64,000 nucleotides of DNA from Neoroseomonas terrae (GCF_018129025.1 NZ_JAAEDI010000011.1:1-64000); one strand, 5' to 3'; positions 45,139 to 54,561 are shown, counted from the stretch's first letter. A program made the numbers and translations. The notes: a model not told the origin generated them from the letters alone.

Positions 45139-45369
45139 GAGAGGGGCTCTGCCCCTCTCCGAACCTCCCCCCGCCAGGCCATGGATGGCCTGGACCGCCA
45201 TCATCTGGCGCCGGGCGCGAAGCCCATTCTCCTGATGGCAGAGCGCTTCCGTGCGCATAGCCATTTGACCACCACCGTCCGACCCTACGCGCGCAGTGCC
45301 AGGTCGAGGTTTGCAAAGGCCTTTCGGCCTTTGCCGGGGTAGGGTTCGGGAAGGGGCAGAGCCCCTTCC
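45139..45369. repeat. Dispersed hairpin-ended intergenic repeat, copy C
   Basis: 231 bp between the convergent SLC13 and histidine-kinase genes. Left end: GAGAGGGGC-tct-GCCCCTCTC (45139-45159), CGAACCTCCCCCCGCC, then the hairpin CCAGGCCAT-gg-ATGGCCTGG (about 45174-45193). Right end, inverted: GCAAAGGCC-tttc-GGCCTTTGC (45313-45334), CGGGGTAGGGTTCGG, then GGAAGGGGC-aga-GCCCCTTCC (45349-45369). It is the same length as copy D and similar to it throughout, with a more diverged middle. Similarity with D continues about 25 bp to the right (TGATCC...CCAATC). Confidence 0.85.
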
Positions 45370-45416
45370 TGATCCAACAGCGCCCACCAATCTTCGTGCA
45401 AGGGCGCAGCGCCCTT

Positions 45417-46814
45417 CTAACCTGGCAGGCTCGCCACCGCCGTCAGCCCGCCGCCCGCCCGGTTCCGCAGCACGACATCACCGCCATGCGCGCGCAGGAT
45501 GTTGCGGGCGATGGTCAGTCCCAACCCGGTCCCGCCGGTCTCCCGGTTGCGGCTCTGCTCCAGCCGCCGGAACGGGGCGAACACAGCCTCCAGCTCGCCC
45601 TCGGGAATGCCTGGTCCATCGTCATCCACCGTCAGCCGGACCAGCCCGCTCTCGTCCCGCGTCAGGCGCAGCCGCGCGGCGCCGCCATAGGCGAGCGCAT
45701 TGTTGACGAGGTTCGCGAGCGCCCGCTTGAGCGCCACCGGGCGCGCCCGCACCGTCAGCCGCTCGGGCCCGTCATAGCTGATCGTCTCGGCGCATTCGGG
45801 CCGTGCATCCGCCGCCTCATCCGCCACGGTGCGGCACATCGCGGCAAGGTCGAGCGGCGCCGCGGGCTCTGCCGCCGCGTCGTCGCGCGCGAAGGCCAGC
45901 GTCGCGGCGATCATCTGCTCCATTTCGTCGAGGTCGGAGAGCATCTTCCGGCGCTGCTCGTCGTCGTCCATGAACTCGGCCCGCAGCCGCAGCCGGGTGA
46001 TGGGCGTGCGCAGGTCATGGCCGATCGCCGCCAGCATCTGGGTGCGATCGGCGACGAAGCGGCGGATGCGCTCAGCCATCTGGTTGAAGGCGCGCGCGGC
46101 GGTCGCGACCTCTGACGGACCGCTCTCCTCCATCGGCGGGGCGTTCACGTCGCGGCCGAGCCGGTCGGCGGCGGCGGCCAGCAGCCGCACCGGCCGCATC
46201 AGGCGTGCTACGGCGCCGACGATCAGGAGCACCGCGGCCACGGTCATGAGCACGAAGGCCGCCAGGAAAGTCGCGGAATGCCACGGCCGGGGCGGCGGCA
46301 TGGCCACGCGGATGTTCAGCCAGTCCCCGTCGGGCAACCGCAGGGAAGCGTTGAAGCCGCCGCCGGGGCGGTCGGACGGGCCGATCCGCACCTCCCGCGG
46401 CCGCTGACGCGGCGGCCCGCCGCCGAGCAGGTCGAGCCGGAAAAGCCGTACCACCTCGGGCGGCGGCGGCGGCGCCCCCTGCCGCACGATGGGGATGCGG
46501 TCGATCTCGACCCTCAGCCCATCCGGCAGGTCGAGGTCGCCGAGCATCTGCTCACGCCGATCAAGCGGCGCGAGGACGGCCGTGCGCCAAGCGCTGATGG
46601 TGCGCCCCGTGATCTCCCGGACATGGCTGAAGCGCTGGAGATCCACGCGGTCCAGCGCATGGATTGTCAGCCCCGCCGCCTGCACCAACACAAGCGCCAG
46701 GATCAGCCAGAACGCGGTACGCCCCCCCAGGCTCGTCGGCCAGCCGACGCGCCAGCGCCGGGCGCGCGGCTGGGGCGGGCGCGCGTCGGTGGCCGGCGGC
46801 GCGCCCTCAGCCAC
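45417..46814 (-). CDS. EnvZ-type sensor histidine kinase
   Basis: 465 residues, GTG start at 46814 overlapping the regulator stop by 8 bp. A proline-rich cytoplasmic N-terminus, TM1 (about 33-53), a roughly 125-residue periplasmic domain with a PPPPPE loop, TM2 (about 180-203), HAMP, and the H box AAIGHDLRTPITRLRL with His266. ATP-site motifs NLVNNALAYG, DDDGPGIP and GGTGLGLTIARN are intact. It forms a two-component pair with the gene it overlaps. The stimulus is not apparent. Confidence 0.92.
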   Translation of the reverse strand: MAEGAPPATDARPPQPRARRWRVGWPTSLGGRTAFWLILALVLVQAAGLTIHALDRVDLQRFSHVREITGRTISAWRTAVLAPLDRREQMLGDLDLPDGLRVEIDRIPIVRQGAPPPPPEVVRLFRLDLLGGGPPRQRPREVRIGPSDRPGGGFNASLRLPDGDWLNIRVAMPPPRPWHSATFLAAFVLMTVAAVLLIVGAVARLMRPVRLLAAAADRLGRDVNAPPMEESGPSEVATAARAFNQMAERIRRFVADRTQMLAAIGHDLRTPITRLRLRAEFMDDDEQRRKMLSDLDEMEQMIAATLAFARDDAAAEPAAPLDLAAMCRTVADEAADARPECAETISYDGPERLTVRARPVALKRALANLVNNALAYGGAARLRLTRDESGLVRLTVDDDGPGIPEGELEAVFAPFRRLEQSRNRETGGTGLGLTIARNILRAHGGDVVLRNRAGGGLTAVASLPG

Positions 46815-47523
46815 GCTCGACCGTCGCGGCCAGAACGTAGCCGCCGCCGCGGACCGTCTTGATCAGGCTCGGGTTGCGGCCGTCATCCTCGAGCTTGCGC
46901 CGCAGGCGGGAGACGGCGACGTCGATCGCCCGGTCGAAGGGTCCCGCCTGGCGGCCGCGCAGCAGGTCCATCAGCATGTCGCGCGTCAATACGCGGTTGG
47001 GGCGTTCCACGAGCACCAGCAGCAGCTCGTACTCGCCCCCCGTGAGCGGGACCTCGGCGCCATCCGGGTTGAGCAGGCGGCGGCGGCCCGGTTCCAGCGT
47101 CCAGCCGGCGAACTCGATGACCTTGGCGGGCGGCTCCTTCGCGGGACCTTCGCCATTCGCGCGGCGCAGCACGGCGCGGATGCGGGCCAGCAACTCGCGC
47201 GGATTGAAGGGCTTCGCGACGTAGTCGTCGGCGCCCAGTTCGAGGCCGACGATGCGGTCCGTCTCCTCACCCATGGCGGTGAGGATGACCACCGGCACGT
47301 CGGACTGGCTACGCAGCCAGCGGGCGAAATCGAGCCCCGGCTCCCCGGGCATCATCAGGTCGAGCACGACGAGGTGGTAGCGGCCGAGCGGCCAGACCCG
47401 CCGCGCCTCCCGCGCATCGCGCGCGGCGGTGACGCGCATTCCCTGCTTTTCCAGGAAGCGGGAGAGGAGGTCGCGGATCTCGCGGTCGTCATCGACCACC
47501 AGGATGTGAGGGACGGGTTCCAT
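46807..47523 (-). CDS. OmpR-family response regulator
   Basis: 238 residues. Receiver: HILVVDDDREIRDLLSRFLE, phosphoacceptor Asp55 in VVLDLMMPGEPG, ILTAMGEE and YVAKPFNPRELLARI. Winged-helix domain (about 140-235): VPLTGGEYELLLVLVERPNR, RAIDVAVSRLRRKLEDDGRN, then SLIKTVRGGGYVLAA. It overlaps the kinase gene by 8 bp. It is divergent from the DNA glycosylase gene with a 122-bp gap, so it might regulate that gene as well as itself. Confidence 0.94.
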   Translation of the reverse strand: MEPVPHILVVDDDREIRDLLSRFLEKQGMRVTAARDAREARRVWPLGRYHLVVLDLMMPGEPGLDFARWLRSQSDVPVVILTAMGEETDRIVGLELGADDYVAKPFNPRELLARIRAVLRRANGEGPAKEPPAKVIEFAGWTLEPGRRRLLNPDGAEVPLTGGEYELLLVLVERPNRVLTRDMLMDLLRGRQAGPFDRAIDVAVSRLRRKLEDDGRNPSLIKTVRGGGYVLAATVERG

Positions 47524-47645
47524 AGGCTGTTACAATAGCGCGTTCCGGCAGGCATTCAGCGGGGGTTCGCGTTTCGATCCGTAACGGCCGCCGGGCGTGT
47601 TGCCCTGCGTTGCAATTATCCGGCGTTGCGGGCTTCGTGCGGGCC

Positions 47646-48392
47646 ATGAGCGACCCATCTCATCCGGTCAGGAGCATCGCGCCCTGCCTCCCCCCCGGGC
47701 GCGGCTCCGCGGCGGCGGGGGTGATCCCCCCTCTGACTGCGGCCCCCGCCGCCTTCCCCGCATCGCCCGACTGGGCGCGGGATGGGATTGCCGAACTCGC
47801 GAGGCTCGACCCCGATTTCGCCGGCATCGAGGCAGCGGCCGGCCCCTTGCCGTGGCGCAGCCGGGACCCCGGCTTTCCGGGCCTGCTGCGCACCATCTGC
47901 GGCCAGATGATCAGCAATCAGGCGGCGGCTGCCATCTGGGGGCGGGTTTCAGCCCTGCCCGGCGCGCTCGACCCCGCCGGGCTGCTGGCGCTGGACGAGG
48001 TCGCGTTGCGCGGCGCAGGACTGTCCCGACCGAAGGTGGCGCATGTGCGGGCGCTGGCGACGGCGATCGCGGAAGGACGACTGGACCTTGTCGCGCTGCG
48101 CGCCGCCACGGATATCGAAGCGGTCGCCGCGATTTCCGCCGTCCCGGGCATCGGCCCCTGGACGGCGCAGGTGCACCTGCTGTTCGGCTTCGACCGCCGA
48201 GATGTCTTCCCGGTCGGCGATGTGGCGCTGGCGGCGGGCCTCGCCCACCTGAAGGGCCTTCCGGAACGGCCGAGCCAGAAGGCGCTGGTGGCGATGGCGG
48301 CGGCCTGGTCGCCCTGGCGGTCCCTGGCCGCGCGGCTGCTGTGGCACCATTGGCGCCATGCGACGGGCCGCCCCGCGGGGGAGGCGGCCTGA
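47646..48392 (+). CDS. AlkA-type DNA-3-methyladenine glycosylase (HhH-GPD)
   Basis: 248 residues from ATG 47646; an upstream ATG-less extension is unlikely. The HhH-GPD fold is clear: LRTICGQMISNQAAAAIWGR is the conserved Q-Q/S-x-x-A helix, AISAVPGIGPWTAQVHLLF is the hairpin (about 163-180), and RRDVFPVGDVALAAGL carries the catalytic Asp192. It excises alkylated purines in base-excision repair. The N-terminal 45 residues are Pro/Ala-rich and not part of the domain. It starts a run of plus-strand genes with the patatin gene 93 bp on. Confidence 0.9.
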   Translation: MSDPSHPVRSIAPCLPPGRGSAAAGVIPPLTAAPAAFPASPDWARDGIAELARLDPDFAGIEAAAGPLPWRSRDPGFPGLLRTICGQMISNQAAAAIWGRVSALPGALDPAGLLALDEVALRGAGLSRPKVAHVRALATAIAEGRLDLVALRAATDIEAVAAISAVPGIGPWTAQVHLLFGFDRRDVFPVGDVALAAGLAHLKGLPERPSQKALVAMAAAWSPWRSLAARLLWHHWRHATGRPAGEAA

Positions 48393-48485
48393 GCTAACCC
48401 CGCTTCTCATCGGATCGCGGCCACGCACGATCCGGGAGCACCCGAGGGCTCAAAACCCGTCATCCCGTCGCAAGAATGTTGGGCT

Positions 48486-49670
48486 ATGGTGCCCCGCATC
48501 ATGCTCCGACGCACCCACCGCGGCATCGGCCGCCTCCCCTATGAGAACATCGCCCTCGTGCTGCAGGGGGGCGGTGCGCTCGGTGCCTACCAGGCCGGCG
48601 TCTACCAGGCGCTGTGCGAGGCCGAGATCGAGCCCAACTGGGTGGCCGGCATCTCGATCGGCGCCATCAACGCCGCGATCATCGCCGGCAATGCGCCAGA
48701 TGAGCGCATTCCCGCCCTGCGCGGCTTCTGGGAAGGCATCACCGCGCCCCAGGGCGGGCTGATCGGCGGGGCCTTCGACAGCTACGAGCCGCCGGCGCAC
48801 GGCACCGACTGGCGGCGCTGGGTGAACGGCACCCATGCGGCGGCCGCGCTGTTCGGCGGCGCGCCGGGCTTCTTCGCCCCGCGGCTGCCGCCGCCCTATC
48901 TACATCCGCCGGGCTGCCGGGAGGCGACGAGCTACTACGACACCTCGGCGCTGCGGGCGACGCTACTGTCCTTCGTCGACTTCGATCGCATCAACCACGA
49001 GACCTCGCCGCGGCTGAGCCTCGGCGCCGTCAATGTCCGCAGCGGCAACTTCGTCTATTTCGACAGCCGCACCGACACGATCATCCCCGAGCACGTCATG
49101 GCCTCGGGTGCGCTGCCGCCGGGCTTCCCGGGGGTGGAGATCGAGGGCGAGCTGTACTGGGATGGCGGCATCGTCTCGAACACGCCGCTGCAATGGGTGG
49201 TGCAGGACCGGCCGATGCGCGACACCATCGCCTTCCAGGTCGATCTTTGGAGCGCGCAGGGCCAGTTGCCGCGGGATCTCCCGGAAGTCGCGATGCGGCA
49301 GAAGGAGATTCAGTATTCCAGCCGCACCCGCGCGAACACCGACACCTTCATGCAGATCCAGCGGCTGCGCGTCGCGCTGCGCAACGTGCTGAAGCAGGTG
49401 CCGCCGGAGATCCTCGCCACCCCGGACGGGCAGGTGCTGGCGCGCGCCGCGAACGACACGGTGTTCCGCATCGTCCACCTGATCTACCGTTCCCGCCAGT
49501 TCGAGAGCGATTCCAAGGATTACGAATTCTCCCGCCGCTCCATGCGCGAGCATTGGGAATCCGGCCTTCTGGATGCGGTCCGCACCCTGCGCGACCCCGC
49601 GGCGCTGGAGCGGCCTTCGGCCGATACCTGCCTCGCGACCTACGACCTTGCCCGTGGCGACGAGCGCTGA
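48486..49670 (+). CDS. Patatin-like phospholipase (DUF3734-type tail)
   Basis: 394 residues; ATG at 48501 is an alternative start. The patatin domain has the oxyanion loop [20 protein letters not shown], nucleophile Ser57 in GISIG and the dyad Asp226 in [11 protein letters not shown], so it should be active on lipids or polyhydroxybutyrate-like esters. The C-terminal third ([20 protein letters not shown], then [16 protein letters not shown]) is the DUF3734 extension. Acetoacetate decarboxylase follows after 29 nt and 3-hydroxybutyrate dehydrogenase after that, an association that points to 3-hydroxybutyrate/PHB metabolism. Confidence 0.92.
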   Translation: MVPRIMLRRTHRGIGRLPYENIALVLQGGGALGAYQAGVYQALCEAEIEPNWVAGISIGAINAAIIAGNAPDERIPALRGFWEGITAPQGGLIGGAFDSYEPPAHGTDWRRWVNGTHAAAALFGGAPGFFAPRLPPPYLHPPGCREATSYYDTSALRATLLSFVDFDRINHETSPRLSLGAVNVRSGNFVYFDSRTDTIIPEHVMASGALPPGFPGVEIEGELYWDGGIVSNTPLQWVVQDRPMRDTIAFQVDLWSAQGQLPRDLPEVAMRQKEIQYSSRTRANTDTFMQIQRLRVALRNVLKQVPPEILATPDGQVLARAANDTVFRIVHLIYRSRQFESDSKDYEFSRRSMREHWESGLLDAVRTLRDPAALERPSADTCLATYDLARGDER

Positions 49671-49699
49671 CCGCGCGCACAACCCTCCAAGAGGACGCA

Positions 49700-50437
49700 A
49701 TGACCGAAGACGAGATCCGCCAGAACGCCTTCGCCATGCCGTTCACGAGCCCGGCCTATCCGGTCGGGCCGTATCGCTTCGTGAACCGCGAATTCATGAT
49801 CATCACCTACCGCACCGACCCGGAGAAGCTGCGCGCCATCGTGCCCGCGCCGCTCGAGGTGACGGAGCCGGTGGTGAAGTACGAGTTCATCCGCATGCCG
49901 GATTCGACCGGCTTCGGTGACTACACCGAGACCGGCCAGGTCATCCCCGTCTCACTGAACGGGAAGAAGGGCGGCTACACCCACTGCATGTTCCTCAACG
50001 ACCACCCGCCGATCGCTGGCGGGCGGGAGCTGTGGGGCTTTCCGAAGAAGCTCGCCAACCCGACGCTGAAGGCCGAGATCGACACGCTGGTCGGCACGCT
50101 GGATTACGGCCCGGTGCGCGTCGCCACGGGCACCATGGGCTACAAGCATCGCGAGGCAGACCATGATGCGGTGCTCGCCTCGCTCGCCACGCCGAACTGG
50201 CTGCTGAAGATCATCCCGCATGTCGACGGCACGGCCCGCGTCTGCGAACTGGTGGAATACTACCTGCAGGACGTGACGCTGAAGGGTGCGTGGACCGGGC
50301 CGGCGGCGCTGTCGCTGCTGCCGCACGCGCTCGCCCCCGTCGCGGAGCTGCCGGTGCTCGAAGTGCTCTCGGCGACCCATCTCGTCGCCGATCTCACCCT
50401 CGGCCTGGGCAAGGTCGTGCACGACTATCTCGCCTGA
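49700..50437 (+). CDS. adc: Acetoacetate decarboxylase
   Basis: 245 residues, the usual length. The Schiff-base lysine motif [15 protein letters not shown] places Lys116/Lys117 exactly where Lys115/Lys116 lie in the clostridial enzyme. [37 protein letters not shown] and the C-terminal [20 protein letters not shown] also match. The enzyme converts acetoacetate to acetone and CO2. ATG 49700 has AAGAGGAC just upstream. It sits between the patatin gene and 3-hydroxybutyrate dehydrogenase (18-bp gap), so acetoacetate is both made and consumed by this operon. Confidence 0.95.
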   Translation: MTEDEIRQNAFAMPFTSPAYPVGPYRFVNREFMIITYRTDPEKLRAIVPAPLEVTEPVVKYEFIRMPDSTGFGDYTETGQVIPVSLNGKKGGYTHCMFLNDHPPIAGGRELWGFPKKLANPTLKAEIDTLVGTLDYGPVRVATGTMGYKHREADHDAVLASLATPNWLLKIIPHVDGTARVCELVEYYLQDVTLKGAWTGPAALSLLPHALAPVAELPVLEVLSATHLVADLTLGLGKVVHDYLA

Positions 50438-50455
50438 ACATACGGAGAGCGGATC

Positions 50456-51235
50456 ATGCGTCTCAAGGACAAGGTCGCCATCGTCACCGGCTCGGCCAGC
50501 GGCATCGGCAAGGAGATCGCGAAGACCTTCGTGCGTGAAGGCGCGAAGGTGGTGATCGCCGACCTCAACCTCGACGCCGCGAAGGCGACGGCGGATGAGC
50601 TCGGTGGCGACAAGGTCGCGCTCGCCGTCGCGATGGACGTGACGAAGGAAGAAGCCGTCGATGCGGGCGTCGCGCAGACGGTGAAGACCTTCGGCGGCGT
50701 CGACATCCTCGTCAGCAACGCCGGCATCCAGATCGTCGCACCCGTCGACCAGTTCGACTTCGCCAAGTGGAAGCTGATGATGGCGATCCACCTGGACGGC
50801 GCCTTCCTGACCACCCGCGCCTGCCTGCGCGAGATGTACAAGCAGGGCCGCGGCGGCTCGATCATCTACACCGGCTCGGTGCATTCGAAGGAAGCGTCGA
50901 AGCTGAAGGCGCCTTACGTCACGGCGAAGCACGGCCTGCTCGGCCTCTGCAAGGTCGTCGCCAAGGAAGGCGCCGCCCACAACGTCTTCGCGAACGTGGT
51001 CTGCCCCGGCTTCGTCCGCACGCCGCTGGTGGACAAGCAGATCCCGGAGCAGGCGAAGGAACTTGGCATCTCCGAGGACGAGGTGATCAAGAAGGTCATG
51101 CTCGGCGAGACGGTGGACGGCGAGTTCACCACCGTCGAGGACGTGGCCGAGGCGACGCTGTTCTTCGCCTCCTTCGGGTCGAAGGCGCTGACGGGCCAGT
51201 CGCTGGTGGTCAGCCATGGGTGGTTCATGGAGTAG
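50456..51235 (+). CDS. bdhA: D-3-hydroxybutyrate dehydrogenase
   Basis: 259-residue classical short-chain dehydrogenase: TGSASGIG cofactor loop (11-18), NAG at 88-90, catalytic Ser141, Tyr154 and Lys158. Family-specific features separate it from generic SDRs: [39 protein letters not shown] and [14 protein letters not shown] at the C-terminus are those of 3-hydroxybutyrate dehydrogenases. It oxidises 3-hydroxybutyrate to acetoacetate with NAD, the substrate of the upstream decarboxylase. GGAGAG lies before ATG 50456. Repeat copy D follows 12 bp after the stop. Confidence 0.95.
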   Translation: MRLKDKVAIVTGSASGIGKEIAKTFVREGAKVVIADLNLDAAKATADELGGDKVALAVAMDVTKEEAVDAGVAQTVKTFGGVDILVSNAGIQIVAPVDQFDFAKWKLMMAIHLDGAFLTTRACLREMYKQGRGGSIIYTGSVHSKEASKLKAPYVTAKHGLLGLCKVVAKEGAAHNVFANVVCPGFVRTPLVDKQIPEQAKELGISEDEVIKKVMLGETVDGEFTTVEDVAEATLFFASFGSKALTGQSLVVSHGWFME

Positions 51236-51247
51236 GGCGGTGTCTCG

Positions 51248-51478
51248 GAGAGGGGCCCTGCCCCTCTCCGAACCTCACCCCGCCAGGCCATGGATGGCCT
51301 GGACCGCCGTCATTTGGCGCCGGGCGCAAAGGTCATTCCCCTGACGTCAAATTCGTTCGGTGCGCGGCGCCGCATGACGACGATGCTCCGACCCTGTGCG
51401 CGCCGTGCCAGGTTGAGGTTTCCAAAGGCCTTTCGGCCTTTGGCGGGGTAGGGTTCGGGAAGGGGCAGAGCCCCTTCC
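51248..51478. repeat. Dispersed hairpin-ended intergenic repeat, copy D
   Basis: 231 bp, the same length as copy C. Left end: GAGAGGGGC-cct-GCCCCTCTC (51248-51268), CGAACCTCACCCCGCC, then CCAGGCCAT-gg-ATGGCCTGG (about 51283-51302). Right end: CCAAAGGCC-tttc-GGCCTTTGG (about 51422-51443), CGGGGTAGGGTTCGG, then GGAAGGGGC-aga-GCCCCTTCC (51458-51478). Unlike A-C it lies between two genes of the same orientation, so it may separate bdhA from the aminotransferase transcript. Confidence 0.85.
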
Positions 51479-51564
51479 TGATCCGACCGCCCCGCCAATC
51501 CCCACGCATACGGACAACGCCCGTCCTTGACGGCTCCGCACCGGCGCTGGAAGGGTCCGCCCCC

Positions 51565-52716
51565 ATGCCCGCACTCTCCCCGCGCATCCGCGACACCCAG
51601 GACCCGCCTATCCCCGCCGTCCGCGCCTGGGCGGGGCGTTATGACGGCCGCGCCGGCCCGATCCTCGACCTGACGCAGGCGGTGCCCGGCTACCCGCCGC
51701 ACCCGGACCTGCTGGCGAAGCTCGCCGAGGCCGCGGGCGGCCGCGCCGCGGCGACCTATGGTCCGATCGACGGCGAAGCCGTGCTGCGCGAGGCGCTCGC
51801 CGCCGACATCTCCACCGTCTACGGCGCGCGCGTGCCGACCGATGCGGTGGCGATCACCTCCGGCGGCAACCTGGCCTTCACCATGACGATGAGCGTGCTG
51901 GCCGGCACGGGCGAGAAGGTGATGCTGCCCGCCCCCTGGTACTTCAACCATCGCATGGCGCTGACGGCGCTCGGCATTCCCTGCGTACCGCTCGACTGCC
52001 GCGCCGAGGACGGCTTCATCCCCGACCCCGGTCGCGCCGACGCGCTGATGGACGGCGTGCGCGCCATCGTGCTGGTCAGCCCGAACAATCCGACCGGCGC
52101 CGTCTATCCGCCCGCCATCATCGAAGGCTTCGCCGCGCTGGCGCGGCAGCATGACGCCTGGCTGGTGATCGACGAGACCTATCGCGACTTCCTCGCCCCC
52201 ACGCAGTCGCCGCCGCATGGGCTGTTCGCGGATCGCGACTGGGGCGACGGCTTCATCCATCTCTATTCCTTCTCGAAGGCCTATTGCGTGCCGGGCCACC
52301 GCGTCGCGGCCATCGCCTCGGGTGCCGCGTTCCGCGGCGCGCTGATGAAGGCACTCGACACCATGCAGATCTGCGCGCCGCGGGCTGCGCAGACGGCGCT
52401 GGCCTGGGGGGTGGAGGCGCTGCGCGATTGGCGCCTCGCCAACCGCGACCTGATGGCGGGCCGTGCCGAGGCGTTCCGCCGCGCGGCCTCGCAGCTACCG
52501 GGCTGGCGGCTCGATGCGCTGGGCGCCTACTTCGCTTATCTGCGCCTGCCGGCGGAGGCGCCGGACGCGGTGGCGATGGCGGAGACGCTCGCCGTCGAGC
52601 GTGGCCTGCTCGGCCTGCCGGGTCCGTTCTTCGGGCCGGGCCAGGATCGGCACCTTCGGCTCGCCTTCGCCAATGCCGAGGAAAGCGTGATCGCCCAGCT
52701 CCCCTCGCGGCTATAG
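51565..52716 (+). CDS. PLP aminotransferase, class I/II
   Basis: 383 residues, fold-type I. Landmarks: ITSGGNLAFTMTMS (cofactor phosphate region), MLPAPWYFNHRMAL, VLVSPNNPTGAVYPP with Asn-Pro, WLVIDETYRDFL with the PLP Asp/Tyr, and the Schiff-base lysine Lys238 in YSFSKAYCVPGHRV. The C-terminal LGLPGPFFGPGQDRHLRLAF carries the substrate arginine. It resembles aspartate/aromatic-type transaminases; the donor cannot be decided. ATG 51565 begins the conserved block; the long upstream open frame only passes through bdhA in another frame and repeat D. Confidence 0.92.
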   Translation: MPALSPRIRDTQDPPIPAVRAWAGRYDGRAGPILDLTQAVPGYPPHPDLLAKLAEAAGGRAAATYGPIDGEAVLREALAADISTVYGARVPTDAVAITSGGNLAFTMTMSVLAGTGEKVMLPAPWYFNHRMALTALGIPCVPLDCRAEDGFIPDPGRADALMDGVRAIVLVSPNNPTGAVYPPAIIEGFAALARQHDAWLVIDETYRDFLAPTQSPPHGLFADRDWGDGFIHLYSFSKAYCVPGHRVAAIASGAAFRGALMKALDTMQICAPRAAQTALAWGVEALRDWRLANRDLMAGRAEAFRRAASQLPGWRLDALGAYFAYLRLPAEAPDAVAMAETLAVERGLLGLPGPFFGPGQDRHLRLAFANAEESVIAQLPSRL

Positions 52717-52772
52717 GGCGCCGCCGAAGCCGTTCATCGCGCGGTCGCACACGGCGTGGTGATATCCTGGCC

Positions 52773-53525
52773 ATGCCAATTCGCCGTGCGCTGCTCGCCG
52801 TTCCCTTCCTTCTCGCTGCCCCTGCCCTGGCGCAGGATGAAAGCCGCCGTCCGCCGGCGCTGCCGACGCCACTCCCGGTGCGCCTGCGCCCCGGCGCCGC
52901 GCCGGTCATGGCGCATGCGCGCATTGGCGATGGTGGCCAGCAGCCCATCGAGATCAGCTTCACCGGCCCCGGGGCGCCGACGGAGGTCTTCCGCCTGCCG
53001 TCCTGGTACGGCAATGCGCGGATCATCGGGGTGCTGCGGGTCCGTGACCGCGACCTGCTGGTCGTCGCCTTCGAGGGCAACACTGGCACCGGCGTCTATC
53101 AGGAAATCCAGGCCGTGATCGGCGTGGATGATGACGGCGTCGCGCGTATCCTGGCGCTGGAAACGCTGCACAACCGCCTGACGGCGATCTGCAGCGATGC
53201 CTCCTACCTCACGATCCGCATCACGCCGCTGGCCGATGGCAAGGGCTTACGGCTGAACCACTTCGCGCGCGGCGTCTTCGGCACCTGCGGCCCGCCCACG
53301 CGCCGCCCGCGCCCCTTCCGCGCCGAATGGGGCACGACGCTGCGCTGGAACGGCCGTGGCCCGTTTTCCGTCCCGCCGCCCGACCCGCGCGCCGGCCCCG
53401 AACGGCGGTTGGTCGAGGCCTCTCGCGCGAAGGTCGCAGCCTGGCTTGCCGCGGCACCACGCCGCGAGGTGACGCATGACGACATGCAGGCGCTGGACCT
53501 GATGGAAGTGCTGCGGAACGAGTGA
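52773..53525 (+). CDS. Exported protein of unknown function
   Basis: 250 residues. A clear signal peptide (RRALLAVPFLLAAPALAQ, cleavage after about residue 20) precedes a Pro/Arg-rich stretch and a beta-rich domain: VMAHARIGDGGQQPIEISFT, RDLLVVAFEGNTGTGVYQEI, QAVIGVDDDG. The C-terminal part has a PPTRRPRPFRAEWGTTLRWN segment and two helices. I do not recognise a family. It stands 56 bp after the aminotransferase and 33 bp before the convergent SorC-type regulator. Confidence 0.75.
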   Translation: MPIRRALLAVPFLLAAPALAQDESRRPPALPTPLPVRLRPGAAPVMAHARIGDGGQQPIEISFTGPGAPTEVFRLPSWYGNARIIGVLRVRDRDLLVVAFEGNTGTGVYQEIQAVIGVDDDGVARILALETLHNRLTAICSDASYLTIRITPLADGKGLRLNHFARGVFGTCGPPTRRPRPFRAEWGTTLRWNGRGPFSVPPPDPRAGPERRLVEASRAKVAAWLAAAPRREVTHDDMQALDLMEVLRNE

Positions 53526-53558
53526 CGCGCGGGCCGGCATCGGCCACCGGCGCGAGAA

Positions 53559-54515
53559 CTATCGCGCGCTCCCGCCGAGCGCCTCCGCCTTCAGGATCGC
53601 CTCCGCCGTCTCGAGATCGCTGACGAGGCCCGTGCACAGCCCTGCCGCCAGGGCCGCGCGAAGGATAGCCACCTTCTCCGGCCCGCCCGCGGCCACGATG
53701 CGGTTCGGGATGCCGCGGATCGCCGCGGGGTCCAGTTGCACGCGGCGTGCATTCACGGGGTCGTCTACGACCTCGCCGGCGGCTGACAGGTAGATGCCGA
53801 ACACGTTGCCGACCGCCCCCGCGCGCATCAGCCGCTGCTGGTCCGCTCGTGTCAGGATGCCCGAGGCGATCTCGGTCGACGCCTGATGCAGATCTCCGGC
53901 GCCGACCAGCGCGTGATCGGCGCCGGCGGCGCGCTCCAGTACCTCGCGCACCATGCGCATGGTGCGGAAGGTCTCGGCGGCCTCGACCGATTCCGCGAGG
54001 ATCGGCGCGATCAGATAGTAGCAGGCCGCATCGAGTTGCCGCGCATAGCGCGCGGCGATGTCGTAGGGGTTGATGCTGCCCGCGCGCGGCAGGCCGCCCA
54101 TCAGCCCGACGACCACGTTGCCGCCGGCGCTGCGCGGTTCCAGGCCCCGCACCGAAGCATCGAGCGTCCGGCCCCAGCCCAGCGCCAGCGTCTGCCCGGG
54201 CGCGAGCCGCGCCGAGACGAAGGCGCCGGCGGCGACCCCGATTACGCCGGCCACCGCATCGCGGTCGGCCGGCGTCGGCACGATATAGGCGGCGGTCAGC
54301 CCGTACCGCGCGGTCAGCGCGCTCTCCGCCTCGAAGCAGAAGCGCAGGCTCGTATCGACCGAGACTCGGATCAGGCCTTCTTCGCGGCACGCCGCGACGT
54401 AGCGGTTCACTTTCGCCCGCGTCAGACCCAGGCGCCCGGCGATGGAATCCTGCGTGGCACCTTCCACCAGATGGAGCCAGCCCACCCAGAGCTTCAATTC
54501 CCTGTCGGAACGCAT
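53559..54515 (-). CDS. SorC/DeoR-type sugar-binding transcriptional regulator
   Basis: 318 residues from ATG 54515 with GGAG 5 nt upstream. The N-terminal HTH is WLHLVEGATQDSIAGRLGLT followed by RAKVNRYVAACREEGLIRVS. The SorC sugar-binding domain (about 60-315) contains GVAAGAFVSARLAPGQTLAL, GWGRTLDASVRGL, GIPNRIVAAGGPEKVAILRA and the GLCTGLVSDLETAEAIL end. Such regulators respond to phosphosugars. A near-perfect palindrome lies just upstream (54536-54561), between this gene and the divergent phosphoesterase-transporter genes, the likely target. Confidence 0.92.
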   Translation of the reverse strand: MRSDRELKLWVGWLHLVEGATQDSIAGRLGLTRAKVNRYVAACREEGLIRVSVDTSLRFCFEAESALTARYGLTAAYIVPTPADRDAVAGVIGVAAGAFVSARLAPGQTLALGWGRTLDASVRGLEPRSAGGNVVVGLMGGLPRAGSINPYDIAARYARQLDAACYYLIAPILAESVEAAETFRTMRMVREVLERAAGADHALVGAGDLHQASTEIASGILTRADQQRLMRAGAVGNVFGIYLSAAGEVVDDPVNARRVQLDPAAIRGIPNRIVAAGGPEKVAILRAALAAGLCTGLVSDLETAEAILKAEALGGSAR

Positions 54516-54535
54516 GGCTTCTCCGGAGAAATGAG

Positions 54536-54561
54536 ATATTGTCCCTTCATAAGAACAATAT
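54536..54561. promoter_or_regulatory. Operator-like palindrome for the SorC-type regulator
   Basis: ATATTGT (54536-54542) and ACAATAT (54555-54561) are exact inverted arms 12 nt apart in an AT-rich island within very GC-rich DNA. The site lies 21 bp upstream of the regulator start and 61 bp upstream of the divergent phosphoesterase start. Position, symmetry and composition suit an operator read by the adjacent regulator and controlling both directions. Confidence 0.7.
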
